Of a stretch of DNA of 64,000 nt, positions 20,101-28,043 are shown piece after piece. The position numbers and the translations under genes were made by a program. Numbering within the stretch: position 1 is the stretch's first letter; every line of letters starts with the position of its first letter. This DNA comes from Roseiarcus sp963717215 (GTDB lineage: Bacteria > Pseudomonadota > Alphaproteobacteria > Rhizobiales > Beijerinckiaceae). Below the pieces are notes generated by a model. That model was not told the origin of the DNA. It saw only the letters and a program-made list of their open reading frames with translations, and did no database searches. The stretch lies in NCBI GenBank assembly GCA_963717215.1, contig CAVQVS010000003.1, positions 124,001-188,000 on the forward strand, read 5' to 3'.

Positions 20101-20788
20101 CGCAGGTCGCGGTGATGCCGGTTTGCTGAGCCCCTGCGTTTGGAATGGTCGCCGCCGAGAACGTCGGCGAAGTCTGACAGCCAAAGCCGGGATCGGTGAT
20201 ATTGATCGCCGAGTTGCCTCCAAACCAAACCCCGGACGGCGGGCGCACACAACCACCGCCGCTCGCCGTGAAGGGGTAGAGCCCAGTCGTGTAGTTACTT
20301 CCCGCAGCAGCGAAGATCTGGCTGTTTCCGGTCACGTTCGGAAGCTGCCACCATTGCGAGTACGGAATGCCGCCATTAACGACCCGCTGATAGATAAACG
20401 TCGGCTGTCCTGGGGACGTGTTTTGGGCAAGAATCAGCCCCGCGAATGGATCTTCCTGCCCTCCGTTGCCGTAGCCAAGGTTTGGATTGACAGTCATCTC
20501 ACCATAAAGTGCGAACGAGCCTGTGAAGCCGCCCGTGTTTCCAGGCGGGTACGCGAAGGCGCCGGTCGATCCGCCGTTGGGCTTCAGGCCGTTGTTCGTC
20601 GTTCCGATCACCGCGTTCGGATTGAAGTTTGCGGAGATGAACGGTGTGATTGTGGGTGGCGTAAGAATGGCAATAGCCGTAGCACCGCCGCCGACGCCAA
20701 GCAGCATCAATATGCCGGCGGTCGCCGGGTGACGGCCGATCGTCTCGGCGAGCGAGAACGCTACGAGAGATGTGAAAAATCGTTTCAT
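14198..20788 (-). pseudogene. Giant prophage fibre-like protein, about 2,200 residues, two frameshifts
   Basis: The 1474-residue frame from 20788 breaks near 16480. The coding sequence continues in the next frame (GFQTFAYNQSGGNCTG...) into the frame that reaches 14322, then shifts again near 14360 to end at 14198 with PFGSFQGAGVSG. The N-terminus, MKRFFTSLVAFSLAETIGRH, is followed by a hydrophobic helix (residues 23-44). The body is rich in Gly, Ser and Thr, with recurring segments ending GTYQLSASQTV, GSTWQLSSFAS or GSTYSLAGASG. These look like tandem beta-modules. ALWGQGQADS (about residue 1150) recalls block I of SGNH esterases, with Gly for the Ser. It sits at the distal end of the tail genes, so receptor binding or glycan processing is inferred. 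Confidence 0.6.
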
Positions 20789-20803
20789 TGTGTCTCGGAA
20801 GCT

Positions 20804-21957
20804 TTAGAATTGAGTGTATGCAAGGCTGCCGCTAACCTGGACCGTCGCGGAATTAACCGCGCAGAGCGCGTTGCCCGCGGGGACGACAAGGACAGGGCCG
20901 AGACCGCTGCCCTTTGCAGCGCCAAACTGCGCCACAAGACTGTAAGGGCCGGTCAGCGCCGTGGTCCCGGCGTTGCAATTCGTTCCGGTCCCATACTCAA
21001 AGGTGAAATTTGTTGTCCCGGCCGCGATCACATCCCAGGCTGTGACATAGACGGCCTTGCCGCTGACAGCAGCTACAAGCTGCGTGGTGGTCGCGGTCGA
21101 GAGGTTGATCGGAAGCGAGGCGCCGGCCTGGATGATGCTCGTGAAGCTTCCGCCGGTATTGGCGCTGTTAGTGGGCATCGGCACACCGCCCGTAACGCCC
21201 TGCACGCCCTGGGCGCTGGTTGCACTCGCGCCCGCCGCGGTAACTTCCTGATTGGCTGCGGTGGCGGCGCCAAGAGGCAGGGCGGAGGAAAGAACGTTTG
21301 CGTTGACGCCCAACACGTTCAGACCGGTGGGCGGCGCGCCCCACGCCGAGCCCGACGCGCCGACAATGTTGCCGCCAGCAACGAGCACGCCATTGTACGT
21401 CGCCGAGCCCGGCGCGGACGATCCGACTGCTCCGACAGAAGCGTTGGAGCTGCCGCCACCACCGCCGCCACCACCTCCGCCCGCGCCGGTCGGCAAGCCC
21501 GCGCCGCCGGATATGTTCAGCGAGGTCGTTCCAGCTGTCTCAATCGCGGCAAGAAAGTGTTCGGGTTTACGGTGAACGCCATCCATCCGCCCGCCGGAAT
21601 GACGTCGTTGCCCACTGTCGCGGTGACGCTCGAATTGCCAATCGTCACGTAGGCTGAGTTGGCACCCGTATTGTAAACGATGACAACTGTTCCGCTCGGA
21701 AGCGGCACGCGCGACGAAGTCGGCCCGACGGCGAGCTGAGCATAGGCGGGCGTCGGTTGAAAGCCGCTAACCGAACCGTTGAACGAGCCGGCAATGTGCC
21801 CGGGGTTAGAATTCGTGAACAGCGGTCCGACGCCGGGGGTGATTGGCACAACGCCGCGCACGTAAGTGCCGCCGGAATCCTGGTAGGTTTGTGCGCCCGC
21901 AGGTACGCCAAACAACAGGCCAGCCGCTCCCGCGGCGCCCAGAAAGATGCGCTTCAT
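20804..21957 (-). pseudogene. Secreted or fibre-like protein, one frameshift
   Basis: The N-terminal part (21957-21550) starts MKRIFLGAAGAAGLLFGVPA, a textbook signal peptide, then QTYQDSGGTYVRGVVP. It reaches AFTVNPNTFL, where one base is lost or gained near 21545-21560. The second frame continues AAIETAGTTSLNISGG, a run of ten glycines, and a beta-rich C-terminal domain ending VSGSLAYTQF at 20804. Joined it is about 384 residues. It lies 15 bp upstream of the giant gene and 28 bp downstream of the DUF2793-like fibre gene. A signal peptide is unusual for a virion protein. It may be a displayed or exported prophage product; the function is unknown. Confidence 0.6.
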
Positions 21958-21985
21958 TTCCGACCCTATTGGAAAGAGAAAGCCG

Positions 21986-22849
21986 CTACGCGGCGGAAGG
22001 ATTCGCGAGCATGATCGAGATGTTCAGGCGGACGACGCCGCCCGTGAACGATCCGCCGGTCGCAGTGACGGTGAGTGTGCGCGCCGACGTGGAATAGAAC
22101 GCAGTCGGGCCGATCAGTCCGAAATTGTTCGACCCGGCCGGAAGGCCGAAGCCGGAGCCGAATTGTGACAGGTTGCCGGCGACGCCGATTTCATAGGACG
22201 TGGCGGTCCCCGTTATCGCTGTCACCACAAATGAACCTACCGCGAGGACTACGCAGTTCGCCGGGATCTGGAGCGAGGCGTTAGTGGAAGCGCCCGACAG
22301 CGTGACGCTGGTCTCAAGCACCTCGAATTGAATATTGGCCCCATGCGCTGCCGCGGCCTCGGTCTTGAGCGCGGAGGCAAACCCGGTCTCGACGAGCGTC
22401 CACTGCCCCGCCTGGTTGGTCTCTACTGCGGCGCGGCCATAAGCCACATTGACGACCGCTGAAGCCGCGCCGTTGATCGTGTCCGATCCGGCTGCGGTCA
22501 GGGTGATCGTTTTCGTCATCGAGCAATTGCCAGACTCGTCGACGACCAAAAGCTGCGTGCCGAGCGGATAAGCGCTCGAGGCTGGCAAGGTGACAACGCG
22601 CGCAACGGTGAGCGTGGTGTAGGCGACCATCCTATCGGATGCCAAGGCGGTATAGGCGACGTCGCTGATAGGCGTCCGCGCGTTGGTGATGACTTCGGAC
22701 AGCTTTGCGTGCGGAACGCCGCCCACGGTCACGCCATCGTTGAGGACGAGCCGGTTGTTGGTCGTGTCGGCAACGACCTCGCCAGCGGCGCCGGTGAAGG
22801 CGAGAACCTGGCTTGCCGTACCGCGACGAAGTTGAAGTTGCTCGCTCAA
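21986..22849 (-). CDS. Tail fibre protein with Mtd-like N-terminus and DUF2793-like C-terminus
   Basis: The protein has 287 residues. Residues 1-50, MSEQLQLRRGTASQVLAFTG through LVLNDGVTVGG, match the N-terminal domain seen in major tropism determinant and many tail fibres. The middle is beta-rich. The C-terminal 110 residues (FEVLETSVTLSGAS ... FGSGFGLPAGSNNFGLIG) resemble the DUF2793 end domain of GTA-like fibres. It starts with an ATG overlapping the stop of the tail-hub gene by four bases, so translation is probably coupled. It likely takes part in receptor recognition. Confidence 0.7.
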   Translation of the reverse strand: MSEQLQLRRGTASQVLAFTGAAGEVVADTTNNRLVLNDGVTVGGVPHAKLSEVITNARTPISDVAYTALASDRMVAYTTLTVARVVTLPASSAYPLGTQLLVVDESGNCSMTKTITLTAAGSDTINGAASAVVNVAYGRAAVETNQAGQWTLVETGFASALKTEAAAAHGANIQFEVLETSVTLSGASTNASLQIPANCVVLAVGSFVVTAITGTATSYEIGVAGNLSQFGSGFGLPAGSNNFGLIGPTAFYSTSARTLTVTATGGSFTGGVVRLNISIMLANPSAA

Positions 22850-25419
22850 GGAACCATCCCTAGATTAATGACGTCGACTACGGCGTCATTGGTTGATCCG
22901 AAATTGTCGGAAACCGTCACAGCCTGAGTTGCGAGCCCGAGATCGACCGCCGATCCGAGCAGAAGCAGCGCCGCGATTGGATGAACAACCGGAACAGCAA
23001 TGGAGCCGAGATCGAGGGAGGCGCCTACGGCGACCGCAACCGAACCGAAGTCATCCGCAAGCGTTGGCGCGTCCGTAACCTGGCCGAGATCGAGAGGAAA
23101 TCCAGTCTCGAGCTGCGCGAAGATCGGGTTGAGTACCGACGGCGATGTCGCAGCATAGGTGTAGACGGTGCAAGTCGAGAGGTCCTGCAATCCGCCGCCA
23201 AGCGTATTGAAGCTCTGAAACTTGAAAAAGAGCATCTTGCCGGCGAGATTAGCCGGGAGGTCGTAGCGGCCGACAGCGCCGTCGACGCGGGCGAACGGAG
23301 CTCCTGTCGAATGCGCGGTGGGCGATGAGCCGCCGAGACCGCGCGCGAGCCCCGTCAGATTGTAGTGACCCACTGTCGTTAGTGTCGCCGCCTCGTAGCC
23401 GAGGAACTCACCGTCGACGAGAGAGATTGTGCCGCCTTGCTGTGCGGCGGCCTGGCTTGTCCCAGAGAGCGTGCCACCGCTTTCCGTCAGATCGACGGCG
23501 AGTGTGTCTACCGAGTCCCATCCAGCGGCAGCGGGAAGGCTCGAGGTCAGAAATCCCTGGCGCAGCGGCGAGCCGAGCGTCTCGACTTGCGTATAGGTGA
23601 CTCCGTCGACCGACAGCCAAACGACGGCGCCGCCCCATTGGCCGTTGAAGCCGCCACCGATACCCGACGCGCCGAGCCAGATTTGCGAGACACCGCCCGT
23701 CAAGGCGAGCGGTGGCTCGACGATGAGGGGCGTGTTAACCGGAACCGCAGGGACGCCAGAGTTAGGCTGAAAGCCCGTTGATGATGCATTAGGATTGAAA
23801 GCCGGGTTCGAGACGCCAGAGACAAGCTCTTCACAAGTGAAGGCGAGCAGACCCTTGTCATCCTCCTCGACCTCGAGAACCCGAACCGGATAGTCCGATA
23901 ACCCGAGGTTCGCGTCCGTGATGGTGATGACGTCCATGGGATCGAGCAGGCAATATTCCCAAGACAGCTTGAAGGTGAACTTCGTTCGGACATAAAGCTC
24001 GCGCTGCAAGATCGTCTGTGCGATCGCCGGGCCCATGATGAACTCGTCGCAGATCTCGTGCGCTTGAATGGCGGAGCCGACGCGCGGGCCAAAGATCTCG
24101 ATCTGGCTTTGATCGCGCGCCTCGACAGGGACCGCGCTATACTGATTGCCTCTCGATGAAACTTCGATCCGTTGGATCGTCGGCAGCGAGAAGACATCGG
24201 CGCGCTCGACCTGAACGGGGTCTTTATTACCCTTCTCGTCGACAAAGTCCGTATCGCTAAGCGCGTAGACCGGAGTCAGGTTCGGCGTGAAGCCTCCGGC
24301 CGAACCCGCGGTGTAGGTGATGATAACCGGCTTCCCCTGATCCGCTTGCCCGAAGACGTAGGTGCCGGAGGGAAACATCCCATATTCGCCGGCGACCGTG
24401 GGCTCCCGTGCGCCGATGAAGACAAGCGGTATTCCGGCAGGGAGGCCTACCCCTGGAGATGCGGCGTAAACGACGCCACCATCCGAAACGAATTGGGGTG
24501 GCGCTGATACTCTAACCAGAGCCGGCAGAGATCCACCGGACGACACAGGAATCGGAACAGGAACTGATAGTTGCATGCTGATAGTCGTCTCATCCCCCGC
24601 GGAGATCGCAGTGTCGCCGTAGGGGATAAATTTCAGCAGGCCGCCGCTCCATACCGCGGCAGTCGAGAAGATCTGTAGCCATCGCGTCAGGATGCTTGAC
24701 GCCTGTTCCTGACTCGTCAGAGCAGGAGAAAAGGCGTATCCCATCGCCTGGCAGTAGGCTTGAAACGAATCCGCGTTCGTAAACAGAGAACCGCTATCGA
24801 TCGACGCCGCACTGAAACCGCAGCCATATTGCGCGTTGGTTAAGAAGTCTTCGATCACGAGCGCCGGATCGGCGTCGATGCCATTGACGCCGGTTCCCGC
24901 CAGGGGACCATAGACCTCGACGTTGTGATTGCCGATCGCGGCGCTGTTGCCGAGATTGTAGCCGGCGCCCCAAAGATAGGCTGTGCCCTGATAGGCGAGC
25001 GCATTCCACGGATAGAACGCGCCCAGATAGTTCCAAACCGCTTGCGGCGTCGTGCCCCGCATGCAGCCAAGACCGAGTTCCAGGTCGACATAGACCCCGA
25101 GGTCTTTCCATATGAACCCGATCCCGTCCCTGAACTCCCCTCCCGGAGAGAGGGGGCCTTCGCAGAGCGCCATGATCAGATCGGCGGTGTAGATGTAGCT
25201 GTTGCCGGCCGCCGAACCGCCGCCGAAAACTCCGCCCTTTCCGCCTACGCCCTTGCCCGAACCGCCCGGGACCGCTTTGAAGTTCGCATACCAGATTATA
25301 TTCGGGGACACCTTGTTCTGACCCCATACTATCGGGATCGGCAGCGTCGAAGTCGACGTCTGGATCTGGAGCGAGGTATAGTCCGGCTTGGCGTTGTCGT
25401 TACGGCGAAGGAAGCCCAT
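22846..25419 (-). CDS. Tail hub protein (GTA gp15 C-terminal type)
   Basis: The protein has 857 residues. The N-terminal part (SLQIQTSTSTLPIPIVWGQN, then GGGSAAGNSYIYTADLIMAL and the CEGP motif) is typical of phage tail-hub proteins of the gp15/Phage-tail_3 type. These form the baseplate centre that joins tail tube and fibres. An extra module of about 70 residues at 303-372 (FVSDGGVVYAASPG ... GTYVFGQADQGKPVIITYT) is shared with two other virion proteins here. It overlaps the NlpC/P60 gene by 20 bp. In Rhodobacter GTA the hub is fused to a TIM barrel. Here the barrel is a separate gene at 28040-30339. Confidence 0.8.
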   Translation of the reverse strand: MGFLRRNDNAKPDYTSLQIQTSTSTLPIPIVWGQNKVSPNIIWYANFKAVPGGSGKGVGGKGGVFGGGSAAGNSYIYTADLIMALCEGPLSPGGEFRDGIGFIWKDLGVYVDLELGLGCMRGTTPQAVWNYLGAFYPWNALAYQGTAYLWGAGYNLGNSAAIGNHNVEVYGPLAGTGVNGIDADPALVIEDFLTNAQYGCGFSAASIDSGSLFTNADSFQAYCQAMGYAFSPALTSQEQASSILTRWLQIFSTAAVWSGGLLKFIPYGDTAISAGDETTISMQLSVPVPIPVSSGGSLPALVRVSAPPQFVSDGGVVYAASPGVGLPAGIPLVFIGAREPTVAGEYGMFPSGTYVFGQADQGKPVIITYTAGSAGGFTPNLTPVYALSDTDFVDEKGNKDPVQVERADVFSLPTIQRIEVSSRGNQYSAVPVEARDQSQIEIFGPRVGSAIQAHEICDEFIMGPAIAQTILQRELYVRTKFTFKLSWEYCLLDPMDVITITDANLGLSDYPVRVLEVEEDDKGLLAFTCEELVSGVSNPAFNPNASSTGFQPNSGVPAVPVNTPLIVEPPLALTGGVSQIWLGASGIGGGFNGQWGGAVVWLSVDGVTYTQVETLGSPLRQGFLTSSLPAAAGWDSVDTLAVDLTESGGTLSGTSQAAAQQGGTISLVDGEFLGYEAATLTTVGHYNLTGLARGLGGSSPTAHSTGAPFARVDGAVGRYDLPANLAGKMLFFKFQSFNTLGGGLQDLSTCTVYTYAATSPSVLNPIFAQLETGFPLDLGQVTDAPTLADDFGSVAVAVGASLDLGSIAVPVVHPIAALLLLGSAVDLGLATQAVTVSDNFGSTNDAVVDVINLGMVP

Positions 25420-25927
25420 CGGCGCCTCCCCAGAAACTCGCGAACTTCGCCTTCTTCATCCGAGACATCAACTCGGGGGACGTCGAAACTACATCCTCAA
25501 CGACGCGGCCGGCCGGCGCAAAGGCGTGGATGATGGAGAACGGTTCAAGCCTGCTCACAATTCCTGCATGCCCGTAGCAGCGCCCCATCTGAAAGACGAC
25601 GATGTCGCCGAGGCCAGGCTTTCGGACCTCTTTCGAATGACCGAAGAGATGGCCGAGATATTTTTCCTCGCTGCGGTGCATAAACCAATCGCATGTGTAC
25701 GGGCGAGGATCGAACTTCTCGACGATACCTAGATCGCAGTAGACGCGGATCAAGATCATCGCGCAGTCGACGCCATGGCCCTTGACGTCGGCCGCATGAT
25801 GGTATGGCGTGCCGAGCCATAAGCGCGCGGCGCCGACAACCATCTCGCGCTGCATGCGCTCCAACGAGCATCGATCGACGGTGAACGGACCGTCGAGAAC
25901 TTGATCCGGGAGCGCGGGCGTAATCAT
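25400..25927 (-). CDS. NlpC/P60-family tail-tip peptidase
   Basis: The protein has 175 residues starting MITPALPDQVLDGPFTVDRC at 25927. Residues about 25-60 hold REMVVGAARLWLGTPYHHAA followed by HGVDCAMILIRVY with the catalytic Cys. The His is in RCYGHAGIV. This is the family of GTA gp14, which cleaves peptidoglycan peptides so the tail can pass the wall. A longer upstream start is open but lies over other coding sequence. It sits between DUF2163 and the hub, as in GTA-type clusters. Confidence 0.8.
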   Translation of the reverse strand: MITPALPDQVLDGPFTVDRCSLERMQREMVVGAARLWLGTPYHHAADVKGHGVDCAMILIRVYCDLGIVEKFDPRPYTCDWFMHRSEEKYLGHLFGHSKEVRKPGLGDIVVFQMGRCYGHAGIVSRLEPFSIIHAFAPAGRVVEDVVSTSPELMSRMKKAKFASFWGGADGLPSP

Positions 25928-26034
25928 CGCCTGCACGGCTTGTCTCTTGTGGCGGACAGTGACGGGCACGAGTTCGGCGCTGCGCAACCGGAGACCGCGC
26001 CGATTGCGACCGGAAGTGCGATCGTCGAGATCAT
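25924..26034 (-). CDS. Candidate 36-residue lipoprotein-like ORF
   Basis: The ATG at 26034 opens MISTIALPVAIGAVSGCAAP, a hydrophobic stretch ending in a lipobox-like VSGC. The stop overlaps the ATG of the NlpC gene by four bases. It fills the gap between the DUF6197-like gene and NlpC exactly. No family is known, and at this size it could be chance. Confidence 0.3.
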   Translation of the reverse strand: MISTIALPVAIGAVSGCAAPNSCPSLSATRDKPCRR

Positions 26035-26039
26035 CGCCG

Positions 26040-26342
26040 TCAGGTGCCGCATTGATCGATTGCCTCGATAATGGCCGATCGTACCGCCGCGAACGTGGTC
26101 GAACTGGAGTTGTTCCAGGCTTCGATTCCCCTTTCGCCAATCACTCGACGCAGCGCTTTGGTGGAGGCAGAGCATAAGCCGCCGGCTACGACTTGAAGTG
26201 CATAGCCGACGCAGACGCCTCCAGAGTTGTCCATCGATGCTCCTTGACACCAGCCATGTTCTTCGAGATGAGCAAGAGCGCTGCGTAAGCCGGCGGCGGC
26301 CTCATTCTCGACAAGCAGGTCGGATGGAAATACGTGCTTCAT
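26040..26342 (-). CDS. DUF6197-like protein
   Basis: The protein has 100 residues starting MKHVFPSDLLVENEAAAGLR. The pattern HLEEHGWCQGA ... GGVCVGYALQVVAGG ... ALRRVIGERGIEAWNN resembles small DUF6197-type proteins found in actinobacteria and phages, of unknown function. It lies 7 bp after the DUF2163 gene and breaks the usual GTA order DUF2163-NlpC. The family call is by eye. Confidence 0.55.
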   Translation of the reverse strand: MKHVFPSDLLVENEAAAGLRSALAHLEEHGWCQGASMDNSGGVCVGYALQVVAGGLCSASTKALRRVIGERGIEAWNNSSSTTFAAVRSAIIEAIDQCGT

Positions 26343-26349
26343 CTGATCC

Positions 26350-27228
26350 TCAGTAGGCCACTTGCGGCGGCGGAACGTAAGGGAATCCGCGGAAGTTGAT
26401 GAGGTTGTTGAACTTGTTGACGCATGTCGATTGCGTGTGATCGCAACCGAAGGCGACGTTGAATGTGTCGCCGGTCGCCGGCGCGAACGGCAGCGGATAC
26501 ATAAGGTTGTAGCCGACGCCGGCGATCGCGGACTTGACGGTCGCGCGCACGTTCGAGTTGGCTCCGGGCTGAGATCCGGAAAACACTAGCGTGCCCTGCA
26601 CGTCGCCAGCACGCGCGCCGGAAAATAAGATTGTGCCGGAGTTTGACCCGGCGGCGCAGACTCCGTTCAGAGAGTATGTGCCGCGAACGATCCCGCAACC
26701 GGCGTCATATAGGACATGGATGCAAGTCGGCGAGAAAAGGTTCCTCGGCATGTCATAGTCGAGGATGACGAGATCCGAAGCGACGGTCAGCGTAGCTTGA
26801 GTCCGCCCAACGTTGTCGACGGTGGAGATTCTGCCTTGAAACAACCGGACTCCACCCACTACCGATCCCATCGGACTCGTGAGAAATACGCGGTCCCTAT
26901 ATACAGGGGCTCCGTCGAAGGCTCCGTCCCGGAGAGCGATGAGGAAGGGGGCGCCGTTGATGAGATCGGTTGGCCGGGCGGCGATGGTGATCTGCTGCTT
27001 GTCGACTTCAAGGCCGACGGTTCCCTTATATTTCAGGCCAGAGACGAGCGGTCCGGAAGCCGAGAATGTGAAGCCGTTGTAGGAGACATCGTAGTCGACG
27101 CTCGTCCACCTGTATTGCGTCCCGGTCGTCGTGATAAATGTGAAGCACTCGGCAAACGCTATCGGCGCGTCGGATGCGACGCGGGCGGCGTTAATGAGGG
27201 CGGTGACCGCTGGCGAGGTCGCTTTCAT
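26350..27228 (-). CDS. DUF2163/BR0599-type tail protein (GTA gp13-like)
   Basis: The protein has 292 residues from the ATG at 27228. The N-terminal DUF2163 domain (about residues 10-160, with VDYDVSYNGFTFSASGPLVS) is followed by the BR0599 C-terminal end, FGCDHTQSTCVNKFNNLINF and RGFPYVPPP, with paired Cys. In RcGTA the equivalent protein is part of the distal tail hub and binds an Fe-S cluster through conserved Cys. The start overlaps the stop of the small ORF upstream (ATGA). Confidence 0.85.
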   Translation of the reverse strand: MKATSPAVTALINAARVASDAPIAFAECFTFITTTGTQYRWTSVDYDVSYNGFTFSASGPLVSGLKYKGTVGLEVDKQQITIAARPTDLINGAPFLIALRDGAFDGAPVYRDRVFLTSPMGSVVGGVRLFQGRISTVDNVGRTQATLTVASDLVILDYDMPRNLFSPTCIHVLYDAGCGIVRGTYSLNGVCAAGSNSGTILFSGARAGDVQGTLVFSGSQPGANSNVRATVKSAIAGVGYNLMYPLPFAPATGDTFNVAFGCDHTQSTCVNKFNNLINFRGFPYVPPPQVAY

Positions 27229-27431
27229 AGTGTGGCAATCGCCGCGAACGAAGAAGAGCAACCGGAGTGGGTTTTGGTCGCCGTGACGCGCCCGCGCCCG
27301 GCGTTGATCGACGGGGTTGCGCTCGTCGGATGACGCCTTTGAAGCGTGTTGAGGTTGCGCGGATGACCCGCGCGATGTCGCTCCACGTAAGCGCGCTCTG
27401 ACATCGTCTTGGGCTCGCGGCGCGGCGTCAA
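27225..27431 (-). CDS. Small coupled ORF of unknown function (68 residues)
   Basis: The frame starts at a TTG (27431) overlapping the DUF2460 stop as TTGA, and ends in an ATGA overlap with the DUF2163 start. It fills a 200-bp gap exactly. The product is basic (MTPRREPKTMSERAYVERHR...) with no recognised domain. The double overlap is the main support. The TTG start and the composition argue for caution. Confidence 0.4.
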   Translation of the reverse strand: MTPRREPKTMSERAYVERHRAGHPRNLNTLQRRHPTSATPSINAGRGRVTATKTHSGCSSSFAAIATL

Positions 27432-28043
27432 GAGAACCGGACCGATTTGAATTTTACACTGTCCACCTTCCAGAGATTCGACATAAGCTCCTCGAAATCC
27501 ATGGAATCGTCATCGAAGCGACACTGGAAAGCATAAATGAAGGTCGCGGCGACCGCGACGCCGGACCCGGGCGCAGTCGTGAATGTGATCGTGTTTGGCG
27601 CCGCAAGCGTGAAAGCTACGGTGGGGGTGCCGTCGAGGGTAACGCTCGAAACCCCCGTCACCCAGCCGACCGGCTCGAGGAATGCGCCCACGAAACGAGA
27701 AAAAGCGAAGGTTTTCGTGACTCCGTCGCCGGTAGCGATTTGAGAGTTGGTCGCGACACTGTCGGTCGGATCGGTGTATAAGAATGTCCCGAACTGGCCT
27801 TGCATCTGCAGCAAGAAGCCCATCAGCGTTTGGAGCGAGTTGCCGCCGAGACCCGGATAGGTGTTCGGTGTCGAATTCGAGGCCGGCGTAGGTCAATTCG
27901 AACTGCCAAATCGGGTTCTGATAAAGAGCGTCGCGGACCTCCCGACCGCTGGCGTGTACGGCGACGATCGTCGAGAACAAAGGCTTCTTGTGAACGCTCC
28001 AGCCGAGGCCGGCGAGCGTTGGGAACGACGGGGGTGTGGTCAT
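27428..28043 (-). pseudogene. Second DUF2460 tail protein (GTA gp12-like), one frameshift
   Basis: The gene starts at an ATG (28043) overlapping the previous stop: MTTPPSFPTLAGLGWSVHKK ... QNPIWQFELTYAGL. The frame then breaks near 27880-27900, and the rest, YPGLGGNSLQTLMGFLLQMQ ... FQCRFDDDSMDFEELMSNLW, is in another frame, ending at 27428. Joined it is about 204 residues, the usual DUF2460 length. This is the distal tail protein family. It is a tandem paralogue of the DUF2460 domain at the end of the preceding gene. Confidence 0.75.

Noticed and set aside
19724..21652. Long plus-strand frame of 642 codons opposite the fibre genes
   Set aside because: It is antisense to clearly coding minus-strand frames in GC-rich DNA. 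It has biased Arg/Ala/Gly composition and no ribosome binding site or domain.
21986..22849. Mtd-like N-terminus as a sign of a diversity-generating retroelement
   Set aside because: No reverse transcriptase, template repeat or matching variable repeat was seen anywhere in the window. The domain is common in ordinary tail fibres.
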